A stretch of DNA of 51,953 bases, from assembly GCF_000717185.1 (NCBI RefSeq), contig NZ_JNYE01000049.1, forward strand, positions 1 to 51,953, written 5' to 3'. Below, one piece after another: positions 41,631 through 49,692 of this stretch. The stretch is from Kitasatospora phosalacinea (GTDB lineage: Bacteria; Actinomycetota; Actinomycetes; Streptomycetales; Streptomycetaceae). The translations under genes were made by a program, and so were the position numbers. The notes beneath the pieces were generated by a model. That model ran no database searches, was not told where the DNA came from, and saw only the letters and a program-made list of their open reading frames with translations. Numbering within the stretch: position 1 is the stretch's first letter; every line of letters starts with the position of its first letter.

Positions 41631-42581
41631 ATGGAGCAGCACACCACCGATCCGGCCGGGACGATCCGCGTCACCGGCCTGCGCAAGCGGTTCGGGGCGA
41701 ACCCGGCCCTGGACGGCATGACCTTCACCGTCCGCCCCGGCCAGGTCACCGGCTTCGTCGGCCCCAACGGCGCCGGGAAGTCCACCACCATGCGGGTGGT
41801 CCTCGGCCTCGACGCCCCCGACGAGGGCACCGCCCTGGTCGGCGGCCGCCCCTACCGCAGCCTGCGCCGCCCCCTCACCCACCTCGGCGCCCTGCTCGAC
41901 GCGGGCGCCCTGCAACCCGGCCGCACCGCCCGCAACCACCTGCTGTGGCTGGCCCGTTCGCAGGGCATCGACGCCCGCCGGGTCGACCGGGTGCTGGCCG
42001 CCGCGGGCCTGCAGGAGGCGGCCGGACGCAGGGCCGGGCAGTTCTCGCTCGGCATGCGCCAGCGCCTGGGCATCGCCGCGGCCCTGCTCGGCGACCCGCC
42101 CGCACTGATGCTGGACGAACCCTTCAACGGCCTCGACCCCGAGGGCTTCCGGTGGATCCGCGCCCTGCTCGCCGAGCAGGCCGCCCGCGGCCGGGCGGTC
42201 CTGGTCTCCAGCCACCTGATGGGCGAACTCCAGGACACCGCCGACCACTTGGTCGTGGTCGGCCGCGGCCGGGTGATCGCCGACACCACCGTCGCCGCGC
42301 TGCTGGCCGGCGCCTCGAACGGCCGGGTCACCCTGCGCACCTCCGCCCCCGACCGGGCGGTGCGGGCCCTGGCGGGCGGCGGCGCCACCGTCAGCTCCAC
42401 CGGCCCGGACACCGTCACCGCCCACGGCCTGGAGCCCGAACGGGTCGTCGCCCTGCTCACCGCCGGGGGCGTCCCGTTCGCGGAGGTTTCCGCGCACCGC
42501 GCCTCGCTGGAGGAGGCCTACCTCGAACTCACCCGGGACGCCGTCCAGTACCGGGCGACCGACGCGGGGGAGGCGGCGTGA
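41631..42581 (+). CDS. ABC-2 type exporter, ATPase
   Basis: A 316-residue ATP-binding subunit. Walker A is GPNGAGKST, the signature FSLGMRQRL, Walker B LMLDEPFNGLD, and the switch His is in VSSHLMGEL. The C-terminal 90 residues form the extension found in drug or antibiotic exporters of the DrrA/BcrA group. It would power export through the two permeases encoded next. Its TGA overlaps the ATG of the first permease. A TACGCT at 41617-41622 ends eight bases before the ATG and may be the -10 box of a leaderless message; no ribosome site is present. Confidence 0.9.
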   Translation: MEQHTTDPAGTIRVTGLRKRFGANPALDGMTFTVRPGQVTGFVGPNGAGKSTTMRVVLGLDAPDEGTALVGGRPYRSLRRPLTHLGALLDAGALQPGRTARNHLLWLARSQGIDARRVDRVLAAAGLQEAAGRRAGQFSLGMRQRLGIAAALLGDPPALMLDEPFNGLDPEGFRWIRALLAEQAARGRAVLVSSHLMGELQDTADHLVVVGRGRVIADTTVAALLAGASNGRVTLRTSAPDRAVRALAGGGATVSSTGPDTVTAHGLEPERVVALLTAGGVPFAEVSAHRASLEEAYLELTRDAVQYRATDAGEAA

Positions 42582-44134
42582 TGGTCCAACTGTCCTCCCT
42601 CGCGGGCGACTTCGCCCTGATGCTGCGCGCCGAGTGGACCAAGCTGCGCACCGTCCCCGGCTGGGTCGCCACCGCGGCGGGCGCGCTGCTCGCGATCCTG
42701 GCGGTCGGCCTGCTCGGCACCGCCGCGACCAACCCGAACCCCGTCCGCACCGGACTGCCGGTCGGCCCCGGCGGGGAGGCCGTCAACGACAGCTTCTCCT
42801 TCGTCCACCGCGAACTGTCCGGCGACGGCACCCTGACCGTCCCCGTGCTCGGCCTCACCAGCGTCACCGCCCAGGGCCCGGAGGGGAGTTCACCCGGCCC
42901 GGTGGCCGAGTGGGCGAAGGCCGGGATCATCGTCAAGGCCGGGCTCGACCAGGGCTCCACGTACGCGGCGGTCACCGCCACCGGGGCCCACGGCGTCCGC
43001 TGGCAGCACGACTACACCCACGACGCGGCCGGCCGCCCCGGCCGCCCCACCGACGCCGCCCCGCAGTGGCTGCGGCTGACCCGCACCGGCGACACCGTGA
43101 CCGGCTACGACTCCGCCGACGGCGAGCACTGGACGCGGATCGGCACCGCCCGGCTCCCCGACCTGCCCGGCACCGCGCAGGTCGGCCTGTTCACCACCTC
43201 CCCGGAGACCCCCGAGGACACCGGCACCGGCACCGGCCTCGCCCCCGCCGTCGCCACCGGCCGGTTCGGACCGGCCGTCCTCTCCGGCGGCTGGGCCGAG
43301 GACCCGGGCGGCCCCGGCGGCCCGGACGACGGGTGGACCGGCAGCCTGGTCGGCACCGACGCGGGCACCTCCGGCAGCTACCTGCCGGGCGCCACGGGCG
43401 GGTACGCCCGGGACGCCGCCGGGTTCACCGTCACCGGCGCGGGCGACATCGCCCCGGTGGTCGGCGGCCCCGCCCTGGCCGGGGGACGGGTGGTGGAGAA
43501 CTTCCTGGTCGGCACCTTCGCCGGGCTGACCGCCCTGGCCGTGGTCGCCACCGGCTCCGCCACCGCCGAGTACCGGCGCGGCCTGATCGCCCTCACCCTC
43601 GCCGCGGCCCCCCGCCGCGGCCTGCTCCCGCTCGCCAAGGCGCTGCCGCTCGCGGGCGTCTCCCTGCTGGTCGGCACGGCCGCCGCGGCGCTCGCCGTCC
43701 CGCTCGGCACCGCCTGGTCCACCGCGCACGGCTTCCCGGTCGCCGCCGTCCCGGACGCCGTCACCCTGCGGGTGGTGCTCGGCACCGGCCTGCTGCTCGC
43801 GGACGCCACCGTGCTCGCCCTCGCACTCGGCCTGCTGCTGCGGCGCGCCGCACCGGCGATCGCCGCGACCGTCGCGGGCCTGGTGCTGCCCTACCTGCTC
43901 GCCACCTCCGGCACGCTGCCCACCGGGGCGTCCGAGTGGCTGCTGCGGGTCACCCCGGCGGCCGGGTTCGCGATCCAGCAGAGCCTGCCCCGCCTCCCGC
44001 AGGTCTCCACCCTCTACGCGCCCGCCTCCGGCCACTACCCGCTCCCCCCGTGGACCGGACTCGCCGTCCTGACCGCCTGGGCCGCCGCCGCCCTGCTCGC
44101 GGCCGCCCTCCTGATCCGCCGGAGGGACGCGTGA
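42581..44134 (+). CDS. ABC-2 permease with an inserted external lectin-like domain
   Basis: A 517-residue membrane subunit. After one N-terminal helix (about 28-48, AEWTKLRTVPGW before it, typical of ABC-2 permeases) comes a long external part (about 50-305), and then five more helices to the end. The external part contains a beta-sandwich pattern (AGIIVKAGLDQGSTYAAVT, WLRLTRTGDTVTGYDSADGE, AQVGLFTTSPE) resembling the DUF1349/LamG carbohydrate-binding type. Ordinary permeases of this family are about 250 residues, so the insertion doubles it. It begins with an ATG overlapping the ATPase stop and ends overlapping the next GTG. The insertion may bind a surface polymer or the exported compound. 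Confidence 0.75.
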   Translation: MVQLSSLAGDFALMLRAEWTKLRTVPGWVATAAGALLAILAVGLLGTAATNPNPVRTGLPVGPGGEAVNDSFSFVHRELSGDGTLTVPVLGLTSVTAQGPEGSSPGPVAEWAKAGIIVKAGLDQGSTYAAVTATGAHGVRWQHDYTHDAAGRPGRPTDAAPQWLRLTRTGDTVTGYDSADGEHWTRIGTARLPDLPGTAQVGLFTTSPETPEDTGTGTGLAPAVATGRFGPAVLSGGWAEDPGGPGGPDDGWTGSLVGTDAGTSGSYLPGATGGYARDAAGFTVTGAGDIAPVVGGPALAGGRVVENFLVGTFAGLTALAVVATGSATAEYRRGLIALTLAAAPRRGLLPLAKALPLAGVSLLVGTAAAALAVPLGTAWSTAHGFPVAAVPDAVTLRVVLGTGLLLADATVLALALGLLLRRAAPAIAATVAGLVLPYLLATSGTLPTGASEWLLRVTPAAGFAIQQSLPRLPQVSTLYAPASGHYPLPPWTGLAVLTAWAAAALLAAALLIRRRDA

Positions 44135-44931
44135 AGCACCCGCCCGCCGGTACGCTCCGCCGCGCGCTGGCCGCGGAGTGGACCAAGTTCCGCACCGACG
44201 CCACCCACGCCCGGCTGCTGCTCGGCCTGGTCGTGCTGACCGCCGCGGTCGGCGCGGCCACCGCCGCCACCACCACCTGCCCCGCCCCCGGCTGCGGCGT
44301 CGACGCGCCCCGCACCGCGCTCACCGGCGTCCTGGTCGGCCAGGTCGTCGCGGTCGTGCTGGGCGTGCTGACGGCCGGGAACGAGTACCGCACCGGCATG
44401 GTCCGCACGACCCTGGCCGCGGTGCCGAGCCGCTCCGCGGTCCTGACCGCCAAGGCCGTGGTGCTGTCCGCCGCCGTCCTCGCCGCGGGCGCGCTCGCGG
44501 TGGCCGGCTCGCTGCTCGCCGCCCGGCTGCTGCTGCCCGGCAACGGCTTCACCCCCGCCCACGGCTACCCGGCGCTGTCCCTCGCCGACGGCCCCACCCT
44601 GCGGGCCGCCACCGGGTCGGTCCTCTACCTGCTGCTGGTCGCCCTGCTCGGCCTCGGCGCCGTCACCGCGACCCGCAGCTCCGCGGCCGCCACCGGCGCC
44701 GTCCTCGGCCTGCTGTTCGTCCTCCCCGCCGTGACCGCGGTCGTCGGCGACCCCGACTGGCAGCGCCACCTCCAGCAGTTCGCCCCGATGCCCGCCGGCC
44801 TCGCCGTCCAGGCCACCCTCGACACCGCCCGCCTCCCCATCGCCCCCTGGCCCGGCCTGGGCGTCCTCGCCCTGTGGACCGCCGCCGCCCTCACCCTCGG
44901 CCGCACCGCCCTGCACGCGCGGGACGCCTGA
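44131..44931 (+). CDS. ABC-2 permease, short form
   Basis: A 266-residue permease with about six membrane helices and the AEWTKFRTDATHARLLLG start typical of the family. It begins at a GTG overlapping the stop of the longer permease (GTGA) after GGAGGGA, and is the last gene of the operon. It presumably pairs with the longer permease as a heterodimer driven by the ATPase. TAGNEYRTGMVRTTLAAVP is the conserved cytoplasmic coupling loop. Exported substrate unknown; the operon resembles antibiotic or peptide-stress exporters. Confidence 0.85.
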   Translation: MKHPPAGTLRRALAAEWTKFRTDATHARLLLGLVVLTAAVGAATAATTTCPAPGCGVDAPRTALTGVLVGQVVAVVLGVLTAGNEYRTGMVRTTLAAVPSRSAVLTAKAVVLSAAVLAAGALAVAGSLLAARLLLPGNGFTPAHGYPALSLADGPTLRAATGSVLYLLLVALLGLGAVTATRSSAAATGAVLGLLFVLPAVTAVVGDPDWQRHLQQFAPMPAGLAVQATLDTARLPIAPWPGLGVLALWTAAALTLGRTALHARDA

Positions 44932-44983
44932 CCGCACCCGTCCTCCGCACCGGAACCGCCCCACCCACCGGGCCCGGGGCGGG

Positions 44984-45418
44984 TCAGCCGTGCACGCCCA
45001 GGCAGAGGACGAGGACGGAGCTGCGGCGGGTCTCCACGTAGGTGGCGACGAGGGCCGGTTCGGTCTGGCAGTCCTGTTCGTTGGCGCCGTGGACCACCTT
45101 GAGGACGGTGAACTCGGCGTCGGCCGAATTGCAGTCGACCAGGCTCACGTCGGGCTTGGCGTCGTTGCCCGCGTTGTGCGCGCAGTCGCCCGCCTTGGCG
45201 GCGGCCGGGGTGTCACGCGCGAAGTAGGCGGCGGCGAGGAGCGCGGCCACGATCGCCACGACCAGACCCGCGATCTTCAGGACGCCGGGCACCCCGCGGC
45301 GGGCCCCGGGCTTCTCGGCCGGCCCCGGCCCGGCCTCCGCCCGGCGTTCGGTGGCGGGTTCGGTGGCGGGTTCGGCGTCGGCGGGTTCGGCGGCGGCGGG
45401 GATGGGCGGAGTGGTCAC
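44984..45418 (-). CDS. One-pass membrane protein with four-Cys external domain (LppU-like)
   Basis: A 144-residue protein. An acidic Pro/Ala/Glu N-terminal tail (about 1-42, partly a DNA repeat) is followed by one membrane helix (about 46-67), then an external domain of about 75 residues with four Cys (DCAHN, DCNSAD, DCQTE, LCLG), likely two disulphides. The arrangement matches small LppU/SCO3897-like proteins of streptomycetes with no known function. The tail should be inside and the Cys domain outside. It is convergent with the ABC exporter operon and divergent from the cold-shock-domain gene. No partner is visible. Confidence 0.7.
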   Translation of the reverse strand: MTTPPIPAAAEPADAEPATEPATERRAEAGPGPAEKPGARRGVPGVLKIAGLVVAIVAALLAAAYFARDTPAAAKAGDCAHNAGNDAKPDVSLVDCNSADAEFTVLKVVHGANEQDCQTEPALVATYVETRRSSVLVLCLGVHG

Positions 45419-45675
45419 GGGGTTCCCTCACTGGTACGGAGCGGCACGGCAGCGTACCGCCGTGCCGCTCAAGTGCGTTGACCGGGACGGGTGGTGACGC
45501 ATCCGGGACCCGCCCCGGACCCGCCCCCGGCCCGCTCCGGCGTCTGCCGGGTGACGCCCCGTCCACGCGGTGCCCGCCGGTTCCCGAACGGCCGGGTTCG
45601 CCTCACCGCCCCGGCCGGACTATCCTCGGGCCCAGGTTGCGGGCAAGGGGCCCGGAAGGTGTCTTGGGGGTTGGC

Positions 45676-46086
45676 ATGGTTGCCGGTCGCGTGGTGCGGT
45701 TCGACGGTTCTCGGGGCTACGGGTTCATCGCCCCCGACCAGGGCGGGGAGGACGTCTTCCTGCACGTCAACGACCTGTTGATCCCCGAGTCCTACATCCG
45801 CACCGGCCTCGCCGTGGTCTTCGACATCGAGGACGGCGACCGCGGCCCCAAGGCCTCCTCCGTCCAGCTCGCCCCCGGCGCCGACCCCAAGGCCCCCGTC
45901 GCCGCCCCCCTGGCCGAACGCATCGTCCGCCCCGTCGACGACGACGAGCAGCTCGCCTCCGACGACTACCTCGACGACGTCACCGAGGCCCTCCTGGAAG
46001 CCTCCCCCTCCCTCACCGGCACCCAGATCCTCCAGGTCCGCGCCGCCATGCTCCAGCTCGCCAAGAGCCACGGCTGGATCGACTGA
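45676..46086 (+). CDS. Cold-shock-domain protein with C-terminal extension
   Basis: A 136-residue nucleic-acid-binding protein. Residues 1-65 are a cold-shock domain with both RNA-binding motifs (RGYGFI and EDVFLHV). The rest is an acidic linker and a helical tail (LDDVTEALLEASPSL, ILQVRAAMLQLAKSHGW), not found in ordinary 67-residue CspA-type proteins; this longer type is common in actinomycetes. It probably binds single-stranded RNA or DNA in the cytoplasm. A weak promoter TTCGCC-N18-TATCCT (45597-45626) would give a G-rich leader of about 40 bases. A 22-base-stem terminator follows. Confidence 0.9.
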   Translation: MVAGRVVRFDGSRGYGFIAPDQGGEDVFLHVNDLLIPESYIRTGLAVVFDIEDGDRGPKASSVQLAPGADPKAPVAAPLAERIVRPVDDDEQLASDDYLDDVTEALLEASPSLTGTQILQVRAAMLQLAKSHGWID

Positions 46087-46103
46087 CCCGACCCGCACGC
46101 GCC

Positions 46104-46151
46104 AGCGCCCCCGCTCCCGCCCCGGTTCTCCGGGGCGGGAGCGGGGGCGCT
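46104..46151. terminator. Bidirectional terminator, 22-base stem
   Basis: Perfect 22-base arms at 46104-46125 and 46130-46151 (starting AGCGCCCCCGCTCCC) with loop TTCT, between the cold-shock gene and the convergent regulator gene. Confidence 0.85.
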
Positions 46152-46185
46152 GTGGTTGCGGTGGCCCGGGGCGTCCGGCCCGTCC

Positions 46186-47118
46186 TCAGCTGCCGTCCCC
46201 GCGCCCTGCCGCCGTCCCCGCTCCCGTCGCCCGTCCCCGTTCGCGTTCCTCCGCCGTCGCGGTGAGGGCGTCGGTGAGGGTGGCGGTGAGGAGGGCGAGG
46301 GCGGCGGCGGACGGGGTGGCGGGGGTGGCGGTGTGGAGGAGGAGGCGGTGGGTGGTGCCGTCGGAGAGGGGGAGGCTCTCGAAGTCGAGGTCCAGCGGGC
46401 CGACCAGGGGGTGGTGGAAGGACTTGGTGCCGACGGTGCAGTCGCGGACCGGGTGGCGGGCCCAGAGGGCGGCGAACTCGGGGCTCTGGATGGCGAGTTC
46501 GCCGACGAGGCGGGCCAGGCGGTGGTCCTCGGGGTGGCGGCCGACGGCGAGGCGGAGGGCGGCGACGGCGGTGCGGGCGTCCTCGTCCCAGCGGGTGTGC
46601 AGTTCGCGGGTGTGCGGGTCGAGGAAGAGCAGCCGGGTCAGGTTGGGGCGGTCGGCGGGCCGGTCGGGTGAGGTCGGGTCGAGGTGTCCGGCGAGCAGGG
46701 CGTGGCCGAGGGCGTTCCAGGCGAGGACGTCGTTGCCGCGGTCCAGGACGACGGCGGGGACGTGCGGCATCGCGTCGATCAGGTGCTTGGTGGCGGGCCG
46801 GACCCTGGCGGGCCGGTGCTGCGGTGCGCGCCGGACGCGGGAGGGCCGGGCCAGGTCGTAGAGGTGGGCGCGCTCGTCGGGGGTGAGGCGCAGGGCGCGG
46901 GCGAGCGCGTCCAGGACGCCGTCGGAGGCGTTGGCGCTGTGGCCCTGTTCGAGCCGGGTGTAGTAGGTGACGCTGACCCCGGCGAGCAGCGCGAGCTCCT
47001 CGCGGCGCAGCCCGGGCACCCGTCGGCGGCCCGGGTACAGGGTCAGCCCGGTGTCCTCGGGGCGCAGTCGGGCGCGGCGGTTGCGCAGGAACTCGCCGAG
47101 GGCGGTCGATGTCTCCAT
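46186..47118 (-). CDS. XRE-type regulator with MmyB-like ligand domain
   Basis: A 310-residue regulator. The N-terminal helix-turn-helix has the group signature GLRREELALLAGVSVTYYTRLE, and the C-terminal part is the PAS-like MmyB domain (VVLDRGNDVLAWNALGHALL, then LDPHTRELHTRWDEDAR). MmyB domains bind fatty acids or similar ligands. It is read divergently from an MFS exporter and most likely represses it. A CACACT on the minus strand (47131-47126) ends seven bases before the ATG, which has no ribosome site, so a leaderless message is possible. The last 30 residues are Ala/Gly/Arg tail. Confidence 0.9.
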   Translation of the reverse strand: METSTALGEFLRNRRARLRPEDTGLTLYPGRRRVPGLRREELALLAGVSVTYYTRLEQGHSANASDGVLDALARALRLTPDERAHLYDLARPSRVRRAPQHRPARVRPATKHLIDAMPHVPAVVLDRGNDVLAWNALGHALLAGHLDPTSPDRPADRPNLTRLLFLDPHTRELHTRWDEDARTAVAALRLAVGRHPEDHRLARLVGELAIQSPEFAALWARHPVRDCTVGTKSFHHPLVGPLDLDFESLPLSDGTTHRLLLHTATPATPSAAALALLTATLTDALTATAEERERGRATGAGTAAGRGDGS

Positions 47119-47159
47119 GCCGTCCAGTGTGCCGGTGCGGGGCGGCTCCGCGGCCGGGC

Positions 47160-47172
47160 CAGGGTATCCCTG
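47160..47172. promoter_or_regulatory. Inverted repeat between regulator and MFS genes
   Basis: CAGGG, TAT, CCCTG at 47160-47172, upstream of a -10-like TACCTT (47180-47185) that would serve the MFS gene. A good candidate for the XRE-type regulator's operator. Confidence 0.45.
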
Positions 47173-47275
47173 CCGGTGCTACCTTCCGCAGGGGGCTGGG
47201 TGGGTCTCCCGGGCCGGTGCAGTCTCCTTCTCGTCACCGCGGAACCGCGGAGGAGCACCGAGAGGGAGGCCCGTC

Positions 47276-48700
47276 ATGGCGATGGTCGCAGCGGTAGAAG
47301 AGAACCAACAGGCAGATGCGGCAGGGAAGTTGACGAAGCGTCAGCGGATCGTCCTGCTGGTCCTGCTGGTCGCCCAGTTCATGCTGGCGGTGGACTTCTC
47401 GATCCTGAACGTGGCGCTGCCGGCGATCGGCCAGGGCCTGGGCTTCCCGCTGGGCGAACTGCAGTGGATCGGGACGGCGTTCGCGCTGTCCGCGGCCGGG
47501 TTCACCCTGCTGTTCGGGCGGGTCGCCGACCTGTTCGGGCGGCGGCGGCTGTTCCTGCTGGGCCTGGCGGTGCTCGGGGTGTCCTCGCTGGTGGGCGGCC
47601 TGGCGACCGGCCCGGCGGTGCTGGTCGCGGCGCGGGTGGCGCAGGGCCTGGCGACGGCGGCGGTCACCCCGGCGGGGCTGTCGCTGCTGACCACCTCGTT
47701 CCCGGAGGGGCCGCTGCGCGACCGGGCGCTGGGCCTGAACGGGGCGCTGATGTCGGCGGGGTTCACCACCGGCGCGGTGCTCGGCGGCGTCCTCACCGAC
47801 CTGCTGTCCTGGCGCTGGGCGTTCTTCGTGAACGTGCCGGTGGCGTTCGCGGTGCTGCTGGTCGCCCCGGGCATGATCCGGGAGAGCCGCCCGGACGCCC
47901 GCCCGAAGCTGGACGTGCCGGGCGCGCTCTCGGTCACGCTGGGCCTGCTGTCCCTGGTGTACGGACTGACCCGGGCCGGTACGGCGGGCTGGGGCGACGC
48001 GTTCGCCCTGGGCGGGCTGGGGCTGGGGGCGGCGCTGCTGCTGGTGTTCCTGGCGGTGGAGCGGCGGGCCGCGGCGCCGCTGGTGCCGGTGTCGATCCTG
48101 CGGCGGCGCAGCGTGGTGTGGGGCAACGCGGCCGGGCTGATCGCCTTCCTGACCGAGACCTCGCTGGTCTTCCTGCTGACCCTCTACCTCCAGGAGGTGC
48201 TGGGCTTCTCCGCGCTGGCCGCGGGCCTGTCCTTCGGCGTCCTGGGCCTGGGCACCGTCCTGGGCGGCGCCACCGCGGCCCGCCTGATCGCCGCCACCGG
48301 CACCCGCACCGCCCTGGTGGCCGGCGGCCTGGTGCAGGCCGTCGCGACGGCCGCGCTGCTGCTGCTCGGCCAGGGCCACTCCTCGCTGTGGCTGCTGCTC
48401 GCGGCGACCTTCGTCGGCGGCGTCGGCAACATGTACGTGATCGTCGGCTTCATGGTCACCGCCACCTCCGGCCTGCCCGACCGCGAGCAGGGCCTGGCCA
48501 CCGGCCTGGCGACGATGACCCAGCAGATCGGCATCACCATGGGCACCCCGGTGATGAGCGCGGTCGTCGCGGCCTGGGCGGGCGCCCACCCGTCCGCCCA
48601 GGCGGTCCTGGACGGCGTCACGCTGGCCGTCCTGGTGAACGCGGCCCTGGTGCTGCTGGGCGTCCTGGGCAGCGGCTTCCTGCGCCGCCGGGCCTCCTGA
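47276..48700 (+). CDS. MFS exporter, DHA2 (14-helix) family
   Basis: A 474-residue drug:proton antiporter. Fourteen hydrophobic segments fit, with the family motifs: LAVDFSILNVALPAIGQGLG in the first helix, GRVADLFGRRRLF between helices 2 and 3, and the motif C-like GGVLTDLLSWRWAFFVNVP after helix 5. It should pump a toxic or secreted compound out using the proton gradient. GAGGGAGG precedes ATG 47276; ATG 47282 in frame is the alternative. The divergent XRE/MmyB regulator probably controls it by sensing the same compound. Substrate unknown. Confidence 0.9.
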   Translation: MAMVAAVEENQQADAAGKLTKRQRIVLLVLLVAQFMLAVDFSILNVALPAIGQGLGFPLGELQWIGTAFALSAAGFTLLFGRVADLFGRRRLFLLGLAVLGVSSLVGGLATGPAVLVAARVAQGLATAAVTPAGLSLLTTSFPEGPLRDRALGLNGALMSAGFTTGAVLGGVLTDLLSWRWAFFVNVPVAFAVLLVAPGMIRESRPDARPKLDVPGALSVTLGLLSLVYGLTRAGTAGWGDAFALGGLGLGAALLLVFLAVERRAAAPLVPVSILRRRSVVWGNAAGLIAFLTETSLVFLLTLYLQEVLGFSALAAGLSFGVLGLGTVLGGATAARLIAATGTRTALVAGGLVQAVATAALLLLGQGHSSLWLLLAATFVGGVGNMYVIVGFMVTATSGLPDREQGLATGLATMTQQIGITMGTPVMSAVVAAWAGAHPSAQAVLDGVTLAVLVNAALVLLGVLGSGFLRRRAS

Positions 48701-48785
48701 CCGGCGGCACCGCCCCGCCCGTCCCCTCCCGCGGAGGAAGGGGCGGGCGGGGCGGGGCGTGGGCGCGGGCTGGCATGATCGGGGG

Positions 48786-49514
48786 ATGGTTGAACGAGTC
48801 ATCGCCGCCTGCGACGGAGCGGCCAAGGGCAACCCGGGGCCCGCCGGGTGGGCCTTCGTGGTCGCGGACGGGAACGGCGCGCCGCAGCGCTGGGAGTCCG
48901 GCGCACTGGGGCGCAACACCAACAACGTCGGGGAGCTCACGGCCCTGCAGCGCCTGCTGGAGGCCACCGACCCGGGGGCGCCGCTGGAGGTGCGCCTGGA
49001 CAGCACCTACACCCGGGACGCGGTCACCAAGTGGCTGCACGGCTGGAAGCGCAACGGCTGGAAGACCGCGGCGGGCAAGCCGGTCGCCAACCAGGAGCTG
49101 ATCCAGCGGATCGACGCGCTGCTCACCGGCCGCGACGTCGAGTTCGTCTACGTCCCCGCCCACCAGGTGGACGGCGACCCGCTGAACGCGATCGCCGACA
49201 AGGCCGCCAGCGACGCGGCCCGCACCCAGCAGTCCGCCGCGGGCACCGCCGCCGACCTCCCGGTGCCCGACCCGGCCGCCGCCCCCGCCCCGCGCGCCCG
49301 CCGGGCCTCCTCGTCCTCCTCCTCTGCCGCGTCCGCCGCTTCCGGCGCCAACGGCGGTGCGGCGAAGCGCAGTTCGACGGGAGGCGGCGGGCGGACGCTG
49401 GCCGCGAAGTTCCCCGGCCGGTGCCCGTGCGGGCGCGCGTACGGCAAGGGCGAGACGATCACCAAGGTGGGCAGCAGCTGGGGCCACCCGGACTGCGCGA
49501 CCGCCCACGCCTGA
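48786..49514 (+). CDS. rnhA: RNase HI with C-terminal Cys/His tail
   Basis: A 242-residue enzyme that cuts the RNA strand of RNA-DNA hybrids. The catalytic acidic residues are Asp10, Glu50, Asp72 and Asp138, with His126 in PAHQVDGDPLN, the full active set. A Ser/Ala-rich linker (about 165-205) leads to a C-terminal segment with CPCGRAYGKGE and GHPDC, spaced like a zinc ribbon that could bind nucleic acid. E. coli RNase HI is 155 residues, so the tail is extra. ATG 48786 was preferred to the upstream GTG start at 48759, since homology starts there. A perfect palindrome hairpin follows at 49541. Confidence 0.88.
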   Translation: MVERVIAACDGAAKGNPGPAGWAFVVADGNGAPQRWESGALGRNTNNVGELTALQRLLEATDPGAPLEVRLDSTYTRDAVTKWLHGWKRNGWKTAAGKPVANQELIQRIDALLTGRDVEFVYVPAHQVDGDPLNAIADKAASDAARTQQSAAGTAADLPVPDPAAAPAPRARRASSSSSSAASAASGANGGAAKRSSTGGGGRTLAAKFPGRCPCGRAYGKGETITKVGSSWGHPDCATAHA

Positions 49515-49540
49515 CGGGACGACGACCGGGGCCGGTCCCG

Positions 49541-49562
49541 CCGCCGGGGCCGGCCCCGGCGG
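49541..49562 (+). terminator. Palindromic hairpin after rnhA
   Basis: A perfect 22-base palindrome with 11-base arms, CCGCCGGGGCC and GGCCCCGGCGG, 26 bases after the rnhA stop. Confidence 0.55.
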
Positions 49563-49692
49563 TGGCGTCCACGGTGCCGGAGCCGCCTTCCACGGGGTTT
49601 GTCGGGGCCGCCGCCGGTGTGTCAGATTGCCACGGAGCGCGTGCTCCCGTACCCGTACCGTCACCCGAGCGAACCTGAGCGAGAAGGACCCC

